Positions 1-7,881 of a DNA stretch of 61,271 nt are shown piece by piece. The DNA comes from Alphaproteobacteria bacterium. Lineage in GTDB: Bacteria; Pseudomonadota; Alphaproteobacteria; GCA-2731375. The position numbers and the translations under genes were made by a program. The stretch covers positions 1-61,271 of the forward strand of contig JADHTB010000023.1 of assembly GCA_016776605.1 (NCBI GenBank). The letters run 5' to 3'. The notes under the pieces are model-generated. The model made no database searches. It worked only from the letters and a program-made list of their open reading frames with translations, and was not told where the DNA came from. Numbering within the stretch: position 1 is the first letter of the stretch; every line of letters starts with the position of its first letter.

Positions 1-915
1 CGTCCGGCATGTTCCTATATGGCCCGGGTCCGCATCCAGGTTAGAGCAGGAGATCATCTTGTCGTGCGGGAGGGAACCGGCGCCGGCCATTGTGAAGCCA
101 ATAACATTGGTGAAGCGCACGAAAACGCCCTCAAGGAAGCCGAGACCGATGCCACCAAGCGTGCGCTTTCGACCTTCGGCAACTCGTTCGGGCTGGCGTT
201 ATATGACAAGGAACAACGCTATGTGCGAAAAATGCCCAAAAAACGCGCCGCAAGCATTAAAAAAGGCGATGTTGTCTGGGTGGCACTTTCCGAAGGCGGC
301 ACCCTGGCGGAGTACCACGACGACCCGGTCGCCTACTGCAGCGCCATTCGCCATAACCTGGAAGCTTTGCTCGATCGCGACCAATTGCTGCTGTTCTGGA
401 AGGATAACGCCGGGACAATCGAAGATATGCGCAAGGCACTGCCCACCTTGCGGACCGAGGGAGGGCAGCATTACGCCGACGTGCTGGGCAATATCTATTC
501 GACGCGTCTGCAGGCATTAACCGACGACGGGGAAATAGCAGCTGCCGCAACGGATGGCCTTCCCGACGAATTGTCTGATCAACTACCCAATACGGAAATT
601 GCCAGCAATACGGTGGTTCCCATCGGCACGCAGAGGCGCCTTCGCGACAAACCACATCTCGTATTCGTCGCCACCCAATCGTGCTTGATCTGTGGTCGAA
701 CGCCATGCCAGGCCCATCACATTCGTTTCGCGCAGCCGCGCGCCATGGGCATAAAGGTGGGCGATGAATGGACGGTGCCGCTTTGCCTCACCCATCACCG
801 GGCGCTTCATGACGCCGGCAACGAGGCTGATTGGTGGGCAAAACATAGACTCGATCCGCTTAAGTCAGCGGCAGAATTGTGGCGAGACTCGCGCGGCATT
901 CAGGCCGCGGAATGA
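1..915 (+). CDS. Rad52/22-type single-strand annealing protein with C-terminal HNH-like (DUF968-type) domain, 5' partial
   Basis: The frame is open through base 1 (codons R-P-A-C-S-Y precede the Met at 19), so the true start lies outside the window. Numbering from Met19, residues 37-55 (ALKEAETDATKRALSTFGN) and the following FGLALYD match the core signature of Rad52/Rad22 double-strand-break repair proteins, which anneal single-stranded DNA. Residues 222-280 form a separate module with CLIC, QAHHIRF, CLTHHRALHD and a conserved WW, resembling the zinc-binding HNH-like DUF968 domain found in phage recombination proteins. The domain calls come from motifs. Nuclease activity of the C-terminus and a phage origin are inferences. 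Confidence 0.75.
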   Translation, partial: RPACSYMARVRIQVRAGDHLVVREGTGAGHCEANNIGEAHENALKEAETDATKRALSTFGNSFGLALYDKEQRYVRKMPKKRAASIKKGDVVWVALSEGGTLAEYHDDPVAYCSAIRHNLEALLDRDQLLLFWKDNAGTIEDMRKALPTLRTEGGQHYADVLGNIYSTRLQALTDDGEIAAAATDGLPDELSDQLPNTEIASNTVVPIGTQRRLRDKPHLVFVATQSCLICGRTPCQAHHIRFAQPRAMGIKVGDEWTVPLCLTHHRALHDAGNEADWWAKHRLDPLKSAAELWRDSRGIQAAE

Positions 916-1014
916 CCCCAACGCCATGTCCCAAACGGACAGAGGCACAACAAGGCAGCCGCGCTAACCGGCGATGCCAACACAATCTTAGCCAAACTCG
1001 ATCGGATTTGAAAC

Positions 1015-1467
1015 ATGGAGAATGATGAGCCGGCGGCAATTAAGGGACACAAGGGGTTCCGGCCCGGATTGAGCGGCAATCCAAAAGGCCGGCCGAAGGG
1101 TTCAAAAAACAAAGCCACGCTTTTGGCAATGAGTATCCTTGACGAGGAAGCCGAAAAAATCACCCGCGCCATCGTGCAAAAGGCGGTCAACGGCGATGAG
1201 AGCGCGATGCGGCTGTGCTTTGAACGGCTGGTTGGAAAGGTCAAAGGCCGGCCAATCGATTTAGACCTAGGCGACCTTCAGACCGGCAGGGCGCTGCGTA
1301 TCGCCCATGTGCGCATTTCCGTGGCCCTGAGAAACGGCGTGATCACGCCCGACGAAGCGAATGCGCTGATACCACTCCTGGAAAGCGCGGAACGGTGCCA
1401 GGAACGAAACCTGTTCTACCATCCGATCGATTTGAATGAATTTCTGGGAATATCGAACAAAGAATAA
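1015..1467 (+). CDS. DUF5681 domain-containing protein
   Basis: A 150-residue soluble protein with the hallmark N-terminal patch FRPGLSGNPKGRPKGSKNK (about residues 15-33) of DUF5681, a family common beside prophage and plasmid genes. The rest is a charged helical region, including the segment DEEAEKITRAIVQKAVNGD. The function is unknown; some members sit near terminase genes, but no terminase is present here. It lies 99 bases after the Rad52-like gene on the same strand. A degraded relative follows at about 1590-1912. Confidence 0.7.
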   Translation: MENDEPAAIKGHKGFRPGLSGNPKGRPKGSKNKATLLAMSILDEEAEKITRAIVQKAVNGDESAMRLCFERLVGKVKGRPIDLDLGDLQTGRALRIAHVRISVALRNGVITPDEANALIPLLESAERCQERNLFYHPIDLNEFLGISNKE

Positions 1468-1589
1468 GGCCATGAGCGATTTGTCCTACACGTCAAAATT
1501 TAGGCGGCGCACAAGAATCGGTGGGCCATAACACCGCAGGTATTAGGTTAGATCGTCTGGACTGTCTGGAGCCATCAATGCTGCCGATA

Positions 1590-1912
1590 TCTGCATCGGC
1601 GATGGCCGTCTTCAATGAAAGCGCGGAAGAGTCAACCGCCGGAGGGTCAATTTTGACTTTGGCGATGTGAATTCCATCGCGGGCTTAGTCTATGCCCATG
1701 GCTGCATAATATTTGCGGTTGGACACGGCGAACTCACCCCCGAGGAAGCAAACGCAATGTTGCCACTTATCTTGAGTGGCATAAAAAGCGTGAGAGTAGC
1801 CGAAAACAATCAGAAACGGATCAATACCAGTATTGCAAATGAGCTTGCAGTTCTTCGAATGACTGCGTCATCGGTTGCTGACGATGACAGTCAGGAGGCT
1901 CAAGAATCCTGA
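1590..1912 (+). pseudogene. Decayed second copy of the DUF5681 gene
   Basis: The 3' part (from a GTG at 1667) encodes GELTPEEANAMLPLI, which aligns with GVITPDEANALIPLL of the intact gene just upstream. Preceding codons read RVNFDFGDV, matching RPIDLDLGDL, but an in-frame stop lies just before them. The upstream similarity (SAMAVFNE against SAMRLCFE) is in a different reading frame, beginning near 1596. The N-terminal GNPKGRPKGS patch is absent. This looks like a tandem duplicate that lost its 5' end and took a frameshift. The last 81 codons stay open, so a short product cannot be excluded. Confidence 0.6.
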
Positions 1913-2112
1913 TATAGGATTTCAATTTCCGATTCGTCCTAATTGTAGATCAATTGTTTTTTCAATTAGAATTCGTTTGGCCGCATGGCCCGGCGCTGTA
2001 TGCTGCTGGATCAGGCCTGAAGCGCAACACCTTCCGGCGGGCTTTAGCTCTTTTCTCGTGCTGGTGATCGTGGTAATAGCCATTTCGCTCGGTCTCCGGC
2101 TGAGCATCTGAG

Positions 2113-2199
2113 GCCCCTGTGGCGGAATTGGCAGACGCGACAGACTCAAAATCTGTTGTCCTTACGGACGTCCCCGTTCGAGTCGGGGCAGGGGCACCA
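2113..2199 (+). tRNA. tRNA-Leu (anticodon CAA)
   Basis: The acceptor GCCCCTG pairs with CAGGGGC, followed by A and an encoded CCA (2197-2199). The anticodon arm is ACAGA-CTCAAAA-TCTGT, giving CAA. A long variable arm of the class II type and a GTTCGAGTC T-loop are present. Confidence 0.97.
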
Positions 2200-2206
2200 A
2201 TCTTTT

Positions 2207-2242
2207 AAGGCGTTAGCGGTGTGAACTGCTAGCGCCTTTTCT
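2207..2242 (+). terminator. Rho-independent terminator of tRNA-Leu
   Basis: AAGGCGTTAGC (2207-2217) pairs with GCTAGCGCCTT (2228-2238) with a single T-G wobble and a 10-nt loop, followed by a T-rich tract. It starts 8 bases after the tRNA. Confidence 0.85.
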
Positions 2243-2354
2243 CTGCCGTGCTTCGGGTAAGCGGGGGGTAAGCAGGGGGACCTCAGGGCGGCATTCACCG
2301 CCGCCGCCGTATCATACGCCTGAGGGGTGATAGGTTCGGCACGGTTCCGAACAG

Positions 2355-2597
2355 CTAGTCTGGCAGGCGGTCGCCGTGGCGGGCTTTGTAGCGGGCATTG
2401 AAATACCAGGACAGCACGACGAACACGCTGATGGCCACGGCGCCGACGGCCAAAACCAGGAAAAAGGTGAATTCGGACCAGGTGATCCACAACGCCAGAG
2501 GCGTCAACATGCCGACAAAGCCAAAGAACATCAGCGCCAGTTCCAACGCCCTGTCGGGTATGGTGGTCAGCAATTTACCCGGCATGATCCATCCCAT
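2355..2597 (-). CDS. Small two-helix membrane protein, hypothetical
   Basis: An 80-residue protein if it starts at the ATG at 2597. Longer readings run into the tRNA-Gln gene and are rejected. It has two hydrophobic segments, LALMFFGFVGMLTPLALWI and FFLVLAVGAVAISVFVVL, joined by a short TWSEF link, and a basic C-terminal tail. The first-helix-to-second-helix core LTPLALW..WSE..F.LVL.VG is shared with the protein encoded at 50777-51211, so the two are paralogues. No function is known. The basic tail predicts that the C-terminus is cytoplasmic. Confidence 0.6.
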   Translation of the reverse strand: MGWIMPGKLLTTIPDRALELALMFFGFVGMLTPLALWITWSEFTFFLVLAVGAVAISVFVVLSWYFNARYKARHGDRLPD

Positions 2598-2653
2598 CAA
2601 AATCGCGCCAGAGCGCATTACCGGCCAGAGCGCATTCGAAGAAAATGCGCTCG

Positions 2654-2690
2654 GACTCTTAAAAATAGAGCAATTGAAAATTGCTCTGGT
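2654..2690. repeat. TAGAGCAATT palindrome, probable terminator of tRNA-Gln
   Basis: AGAGCAATT (2667-2675) and AATTGCTCT (2679-2687) form a perfect 9-bp stem with a 3-nt loop. On the minus strand it is followed by TATTTTTAAG, so it has intrinsic-terminator form 9 bases after the CCA end of tRNA-Gln. The flank GACTCTTAAAAATAGAG resembles the edge of the larger palindromic element at 20843-20920, so this is probably a truncated copy. Confidence 0.7.
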
Positions 2691-2695
2691 CGACT

Positions 2696-2769
2696 TGGTT
2701 GGGGCGGCAGGGATCGAACCTGCGATCACGGGATCAAAACCCGATGCCTTACCACTTGGCTACGCCCCA
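2696..2769 (-). tRNA. tRNA-Gln (anticodon TTG)
   Basis: On the minus strand TGGGGCG pairs with CGCCCCA, followed by A and an encoded CCA (2698-2696). The anticodon loop TTTTGAT gives TTG, and the T arm contains GGTTCGATC. All arms are intact. Confidence 0.97.
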
Positions 2770-2899
2770 ATTCGACGACGGGCAATATAGGCATCGAAAC
2801 CTTTAGAAACAACGCTCTTGGCAGGGAAAAATGCGCTTATTTTGCGGCCCATTTTGCCAGCCTTTTCTGGGGGCCATTTCAAGTTGCTATTTCGCCGCG

Positions 2900-3913
2900 C
2901 TATTTCGCCCTGCCGCCGGCTTCCTGGCGGCGCCGGTCCGGCCAGGCGACAATGACGCCATAACAACTTATCGCCGCGATACCCCAGGCCAGGGCGGTGC
3001 CGGGCGCGAACGAGGCCAGCAAGCCGGGCAGCCCCGCCAGGCCCAGATAGATCAGCAGGCCCCACCGCCAGGGCATCCGCCGATACAGGAAATGGTGCAA
3101 ATGGCTGCGGTCAGAGGCAAAGGGCGAGCGGCCACGGGCCACGCGCACGGCCATGACCCGCAGACAATCGGCGACGGGTATCAAAAACCACAGCGCCACC
3201 AGATCCGCCGGCAACGTGGCAAAGGCGGTGTCATAGACATAAATCGTCAGCAGCGCGAAGGTGAAGCTGAGGAAATAGCTGCCCGAATCGCCCAGAAACA
3301 AGCGGCCCCGCAGGTTGAATGCCAGGGTCACCACCAACGCCGCGCCCAAGGACAATAACACCAGACGCAAATGATCCGGCGCGAACAGCAGCAATTCCAG
3401 GCACCAGAACAGGCTGAGACCGATGACCAGGCCATTCTTGCCGTCAGCCATATTGATGGCATTTTGCAAGCCGACGATGCAGATGGCCGTAAAAACCAGG
3501 GCGAATGGTCCCAGAAAAACTGCCTGGCCTAGAAAGCTGATATGCAAAAAAGTCACCAGCAGGGCCGGTACCACTTCTAAAACAGCCAGGGCTATCAACA
3601 GGGACAGCAACAGCCGGTAGGTCGGGCGGATATGGGCCCGGTCATCCAGCAGGCCCAGCAACAAACACACCGTTCCGGCGGCGGCCACGGTCAGGTAGAG
3701 GGGCAAAAAATCCGTCGTCAGCGCGCCATGCAGCAGCGCCAGCAGGGTAGGCAGGGCAATCGCCAGGCCACCGGCCAAGGGCGTAATGGTGGGATGAATT
3801 TTGCGCTGGCCATCCGGGGCATCCAATATCCCCAGCCGTTCGCTGATCGGCAGCGCAAAGACGCAAATCAACGCGCTGATCGCGGCCGCCGCCGCGACTG
3901 CAACTAGGTCCAA
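2900..3913 (-). CDS. Polyprenyl-phosphate N-acetylhexosamine-1-phosphate transferase (WecA/MraY superfamily)
   Basis: A 337-residue polytopic membrane protein of glycosyltransferase family 4. It carries the family landmarks RKIHPTITPLAGGLAI near the N-terminus, LLGLLDD (Mg-binding aspartates) near residue 90, NAINMADGKNGL in the middle, LFLGDSGSYFLSF and the cytoplasmic loop ASDRSHLHHFL. Members attach a sugar-1-phosphate to undecaprenyl phosphate and start O-antigen or capsule assembly. The nearby epimerases fit that role. The apparent start is a TTG with no strong ribosome-binding site, so the first residues are uncertain. The exact sugar substrate cannot be told from sequence. Confidence 0.85.
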   Translation of the reverse strand: MDLVAVAAAAAISALICVFALPISERLGILDAPDGQRKIHPTITPLAGGLAIALPTLLALLHGALTTDFLPLYLTVAAAGTVCLLLGLLDDRAHIRPTYRLLLSLLIALAVLEVVPALLVTFLHISFLGQAVFLGPFALVFTAICIVGLQNAINMADGKNGLVIGLSLFWCLELLLFAPDHLRLVLLSLGAALVVTLAFNLRGRLFLGDSGSYFLSFTFALLTIYVYDTAFATLPADLVALWFLIPVADCLRVMAVRVARGRSPFASDRSHLHHFLYRRMPWRWGLLIYLGLAGLPGLLASFAPGTALAWGIAAISCYGVIVAWPDRRRQEAGGRAK

Positions 3914-4201
3914 CGCTGCACTGCCCCAAACCCCGTTGATAGCCCCGCTCCTTCACGTTGACGCGCCCCATGGGAGCGCGTAATGAGTGCCCAACCCAGT
4001 CCCTGCCGATCAGGCGAAATGACGGTTGATTCGAATCTATGCGCGAATGCTACCATAAGCCAGTGCTTCGTTTATCGTGACTTGTATGCTGGTCCCGGCA
4101 ATTGCGTCAGATAGACGATTAATGCCGCGCGGGCAAGCAAGGGGGCGCAGGCCCCTGGACCATGCTTTTCCGCCGGAAGAAACCACAGCGGTTTTAAAGC
4201 G

Positions 4202-5191
4202 ATGGAGCGTATGACGAACCTGCTTACCGGCGCGGCCGGATTTATCGGCTTTCACGTGGCCCAGCGGCTGCTGGACCAGGGGGAAAGGGTGGTCGGTGTC
4301 GACAATCTTAATCCGTACTATTCAACAACCTTGAAGGAAGACCGCCTGCGGCAATTGCTGGCGCATCCCAACTTTACCTTCCATCAGGTCAATATCGCTG
4401 ATCGTGGCGCCATGCAGGAGGCCGTCGGTGATCTGAAAATCACCTCGATCATCCACCTCGCCGCCCAGGCCGGGGTCCGCTATTCCATCGAAAACCCGTT
4501 CGCCTATGTCGAGGCGAATTTGATCGGCCATATGGTTATTCTGGAATTGGCCCGCCAGCAATCGGCCCTGAAGCATATGGTTTATGCCTCTTCCTCCTCT
4601 GTTTATGGCGGCAACACCAAGTTGCCCTTTTCCGAAGAAGACCGGGTCGATCAGCCGATTTCCCTTTATGCCGCGACCAAGAAATCGGACGAATTGCTGT
4701 CCTACTCCTATGCCCATCTGTACGGTATTCCGCTAACCGGCCTGCGCTTTTTCACGGTCTATGGCCCCTGGGGCCGGCCGGACATGGCGTTATGGCTGTT
4801 TACCGATGCCATCCTGGCCGGGCGGCCAATCAAAATATTCAATCATGGCGATATGCAACGGGACTTCACCTATGTGGACGACATTGTCTCGGGCGTACTG
4901 GCGGCGCGCGACCACCCGCCCGGCACGGAAGGGGCGGCCACGGTGCCGCATCGGATCTACAACATCGGCAACAATCATCCCGAACCCCTGTTGCGCCTGA
5001 TCGAGGTATTGGAAGACGCCCTGGGCCGCAAGGCGGAGCGCAGATTGGAGCCGATGCAGCCGGGCGATGTTAAAAGTACCTATGCCGACCTGACCGCCAT
5101 CGAACGGGATCTGGGTTTTCGGCCGACCATCACCATTGAAGAGGGTATCCCCCGGTTCACCGCCTGGTTCCGGGACTACCACAAGCTTTAG
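4202..5191 (+). CDS. NAD-dependent epimerase, UDP-glucuronate 4-epimerase type
   Basis: A 329-residue extended short-chain dehydrogenase. TGAAGFIG (about residues 9-16) binds NAD, and ASSSSVYGG and the catalytic YAATKK follow. The stretch FFTVYGPWGRPDMA and RDFTYVDDIV are characteristic of the LpsL/CapI group, which interconverts UDP-glucuronate and UDP-galacturonate for surface polysaccharides. The start may be the Met at 4202 or the one at 4211. The stop codon TAG is the first triplet of TAGAGCATTTTT, one of the recurring palindrome half-sites in this window. A strong GC-rich hairpin follows. Confidence 0.88.
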   Translation: MERMTNLLTGAAGFIGFHVAQRLLDQGERVVGVDNLNPYYSTTLKEDRLRQLLAHPNFTFHQVNIADRGAMQEAVGDLKITSIIHLAAQAGVRYSIENPFAYVEANLIGHMVILELARQQSALKHMVYASSSSVYGGNTKLPFSEEDRVDQPISLYAATKKSDELLSYSYAHLYGIPLTGLRFFTVYGPWGRPDMALWLFTDAILAGRPIKIFNHGDMQRDFTYVDDIVSGVLAARDHPPGTEGAATVPHRIYNIGNNHPEPLLRLIEVLEDALGRKAERRLEPMQPGDVKSTYADLTAIERDLGFRPTITIEEGIPRFTAWFRDYHKL

Positions 5192-5216
5192 AGCATTTTT
5201 GAGATTGAACTACCCG

Positions 5217-5280
5217 CCCGCTCCCCCGTCCCGGCCACCCATTAATGGTACCCTGTGGGTGGTCGGGACGGGGGAGCGGG
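5217..5280. terminator. GC-rich 25-bp inverted repeat, likely bidirectional terminator or attenuating hairpin
   Basis: The left arm at 5217-5241 and right arm at 5256-5280 are complementary over 25 positions with one mismatch, around a 14-nt loop. It lies between the epimerase stop and the DMT transporter start. There is no clear T-run, so it may act as an RNA-stabilising hairpin or repeat element rather than a classical terminator. The flank and left arm resemble 9300-9337. Confidence 0.65.
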
Positions 5281-5318
5281 TGGCTTGGTGATTTGATGAA
5301 TATCAATAATAGTCTGGC

Positions 5319-6218
5319 ATGACGAATAAAGCGCGGACACCGGGCCGTATCGAGGCGCCGGGCCGGGGCATCACCTGCATGATAGGCGGCAGCCTGCTGT
5401 TGACCATGAATGATGCCGTGGTGAAGTGGGTTTCAAGTGATTTTCAACTGGGGCAGATACTGCTGTCGCGCGGCCTGGCGGCCCTGGTCGTCATCACGCT
5501 GGTGCTATACTGGCGGAAAGAGTTCAACATCTTTCAGGTCAGATACCCCAAGCTGCAATTGCTGCGCGCCGTGCTGATGATTGCCGGCACCTATCTGTTC
5601 ATTTCTGGCCTGCGCCTGATGCCGTTGGCGGAGAATGTCGCCGTCGCCTTTGTCGGGCCGATTTTCGTCACCGCCCTGGCGCCCCTGATCCTGGCCGAAC
5701 GGGTTGGCTGGCGCCGCTGGACCGCCGTGCTGGTGGGTTTCGCCGGCGTTCTGGTGATGTTGCGGCCCGGCGGCGATAGCCTGAATTGGGCCGCGCTGTT
5801 TCCCGCCGGCGCGGCCTTGTGCGGCGCCCTTCGCGACCTGCTGACCCGGCGCATTTCACACACAGAGGCATCCGGCACCACCCTGTTCTATTCGACCCTG
5901 GGGGTGACCCTGGCCGGCGCGGTCGTGGCGCCGCTCGGCTGGCAGCCGCCGGGCATGGTTGATCTGAGCCTGTTCGCCCTGGCCGGCGTATTATTGTGCG
6001 CCGCACATTTTTTGCATATCGAGACCTTCCGCTTTGCCGAAGCCGCCCTGGTGACACCGTTCAAATATTCCTCGCTGTTGTGGGCCGGCGCGATCGGCTT
6101 TCTGATCTGGGGCGATACGCCCGACCGCTGGACAGTGCTGGGTGCCGCCTTGTTGATCGGCAGCGGCCTGTACATATTTCACAGGGAAAGCCGGCAATCT
6201 GCTATCTTGGCGCCATGA
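5319..6218 (+). CDS. DMT-superfamily transporter (EamA)
   Basis: A 299-residue protein with about ten hydrophobic helices in two EamA repeats, each with the typical start (GGSLLLTMNDAVVKW in repeat one). RGLAALVV, LRLMPLAENVAVAFVGPIFV and the final GSGLYIFHRE tail are typical of the family. These are inner-membrane carriers of small metabolites. Substrates vary and cannot be assigned here. It overlaps galE by four bases (ATGA), so the two are probably translated together. It could supply or export a precursor for the sugar cluster, but that is inference. Confidence 0.85.
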   Translation: MTNKARTPGRIEAPGRGITCMIGGSLLLTMNDAVVKWVSSDFQLGQILLSRGLAALVVITLVLYWRKEFNIFQVRYPKLQLLRAVLMIAGTYLFISGLRLMPLAENVAVAFVGPIFVTALAPLILAERVGWRRWTAVLVGFAGVLVMLRPGGDSLNWAALFPAGAALCGALRDLLTRRISHTEASGTTLFYSTLGVTLAGAVVAPLGWQPPGMVDLSLFALAGVLLCAAHFLHIETFRFAEAALVTPFKYSSLLWAGAIGFLIWGDTPDRWTVLGAALLIGSGLYIFHRESRQSAILAP

Positions 6219-7243
6219 CAAATATCTCTCACCCCCCCGTTCTGATCACCGGCGGTGCCGGTTATATTGGCAGCCATGCCATGCTGGCCCTGTTGGACAA
6301 CGGCCGGAAGGTTGTCGTGGTGGATGACCTCTCCACCGGCCGGCGCGCCGCGGTGCCTGGCGCGGTCCCGTTTTACCAGGGCAAGGTTGACGATGGGGCC
6401 CTGATCGGCCGGATTATCGCCGAACATGGCTGCGTTGCGGTGATGCATTTCGCCGGCTCCATCATCGTGCCGGAATCGGTGGAAAAGCCCCTGGATTATT
6501 ATCAAAACAATGTGGTCGGCAGCGCCCAGCTGCTGCGCGCCTGCCTGGATAACGGCATCAAGAATTTCGTCTTTTCTTCCACGGCCGCCGTGTATGACGG
6601 CAACGCCGGGGGGGCGGTGCCGCTGACCGAAGATGCCAATCTGGCCCCGGCCAGTCCCTATGGCCGCAGCAAGCTGATGACCGAATGGATGCTGCGCGAT
6701 ATCGCCGCCGCCACCGATCTGCGCTGTGCGGTGCTGCGCTATTTCAACGTGGCCGGCGCCGATCAGGCCGGGCGGGCGGGGCAATATACCAAAGCCGCGA
6801 CCCATCTGATCAAACGGGCCTGCCAGACCGCGCTGGGCGGCCTGCCCCATATAGACGTCTTCGGGGATGATTACCCGACCCCTGACGGCACCTGCGTACG
6901 GGACTATATTCACGTCAGCGATCTGGCCCAGGCCCATCTGGCGGTCCTGGATCATATTGCCGATAACAGCGGCAGTCTCACCCTGAATTGCGGTTACGGC
7001 CAGGGTTTTTCGGTGACCCAGGTGCTTGATATGGTGGATCAGGTGGCCAAGGACATGCTGGGCAAGGGCCCCATGTTGCGCCGGCCGGGGCCGCGCCGGG
7101 CCGGCGATCCGGCCAGCCTGATCGCCGGGACAAGCCGCATTCGGGAAACTCTGAACTGGCAACCGAAATATGATGATCTGGCGGTGATGGTCACGACCGC
7201 CATGGCCTGGGAAAAGAAATTAATGGACGGGACGGATATATGA
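6215..7243 (+). CDS. galE: UDP-glucose 4-epimerase
   Basis: The chosen ATG at 6215 overlaps the upstream stop (ATGA) and gives 342 residues, the usual GalE length. An upstream extension to 5996 would overlap the transporter and is rejected. TGGAGYIGSH binds NAD; FSSTAAVYDG supplies the catalytic Ser region and YGRSK the Tyr/Lys pair. RYFNVAGAD and GTCVRDYIHVSDLA are GalE signatures. It interconverts UDP-glucose and UDP-galactose for LPS or exopolysaccharide. Its last four bases overlap the gmhA start. Confidence 0.92.
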   Translation: MTNISHPPVLITGGAGYIGSHAMLALLDNGRKVVVVDDLSTGRRAAVPGAVPFYQGKVDDGALIGRIIAEHGCVAVMHFAGSIIVPESVEKPLDYYQNNVVGSAQLLRACLDNGIKNFVFSSTAAVYDGNAGGAVPLTEDANLAPASPYGRSKLMTEWMLRDIAAATDLRCAVLRYFNVAGADQAGRAGQYTKAATHLIKRACQTALGGLPHIDVFGDDYPTPDGTCVRDYIHVSDLAQAHLAVLDHIADNSGSLTLNCGYGQGFSVTQVLDMVDQVAKDMLGKGPMLRRPGPRRAGDPASLIAGTSRIRETLNWQPKYDDLAVMVTTAMAWEKKLMDGTDI

Positions 7244-7857
7244 ACGCGCGGCAGCTGGCGGACGAGGTCGAAACGGCAATCCGGGAATCCGTCGCCGTCA
7301 AGGAACGGCTGCTGGCGGCCGGTATTGGCGCCCAGCTATCGGACATGGCCGACAGGGTGGCCCAGGCCATCGCCGGCGGGGGCAAAGTTTTGTTATGCGG
7401 CAACGGTGGTTCGGCCGCCGATGCCCAGCATCTGGCCGGGGAATTCCTGGTCCGCCTGCGCGGCTCGTTGAACCGGGACGCCTTGCCGGCGCTGTCCCTT
7501 ATCACCGACAGCTCGACACTGACCGCCTGCGCCAATGATTATGGTTTCGAGCAGATCTTTGCCCGCCCCCTGCAGGCCCTGGGACAAAAGGGCGACGTCC
7601 TGCTGGCGATCACCACTTCGGGCAATTCGGCCAATGTATTGGCCGCCCTGGCCGTGGCCAAGAGCCAGGGGTTGATCAGCCTTGGTTTTTTGGGCGGCGA
7701 CGGCGGCAAGGCCCTGGAACAGTGCGATCAGGCCATCGTGGTGCCCAGCCATGACACCAACCGTATTCAGGAAAGCCACATCATGCTGGGCCACCTCCTG
7801 GTGCAGGGGGTGGAAGAGATTTTACTGGCACGCGGACATATCAGCAAAATCAGCTAA
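7240..7857 (+). CDS. gmhA: Sedoheptulose-7-phosphate isomerase (SIS domain)
   Basis: A 205-residue SIS-domain protein. LLCGNGGSAADAQHLAGE, SLITDSSTLTACANDYGF and LLAITTSGNSANVL are the substrate-binding loops of GmhA, and HDTNRIQESHIMLGH carries the active-site Gln/His region. It converts sedoheptulose 7-phosphate to D-glycero-D-manno-heptose 7-phosphate, the first step of the LPS core heptose pathway. The ATGA overlap with galE supports one polycistronic unit 5319-7857. The later heptose genes (hldE, gmhB) are not in the window. Confidence 0.92.
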   Translation: MNARQLADEVETAIRESVAVKERLLAAGIGAQLSDMADRVAQAIAGGGKVLLCGNGGSAADAQHLAGEFLVRLRGSLNRDALPALSLITDSSTLTACANDYGFEQIFARPLQALGQKGDVLLAITTSGNSANVLAALAVAKSQGLISLGFLGGDGGKALEQCDQAIVVPSHDTNRIQESHIMLGHLLVQGVEEILLARGHISKIS

Positions 7858-7881
7858 ACCACCAGCCGGGAGGAAACCATC

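Noticed and set aside
1875..2111. 78-codon frame with a hydrophobic end before tRNA-Leu
   Set aside because: No ribosome-binding site or conservation visible; the hydrophobic stretch is short and may be chance.
2113..2769. tRNA genes as integration (att) sites
   Set aside because: No direct repeat of a tRNA 3' end and no integrase are present in the window.
6179..7162. Long antisense ORF over galE
   Set aside because: It is an antisense shadow of galE with no recognisable motifs.
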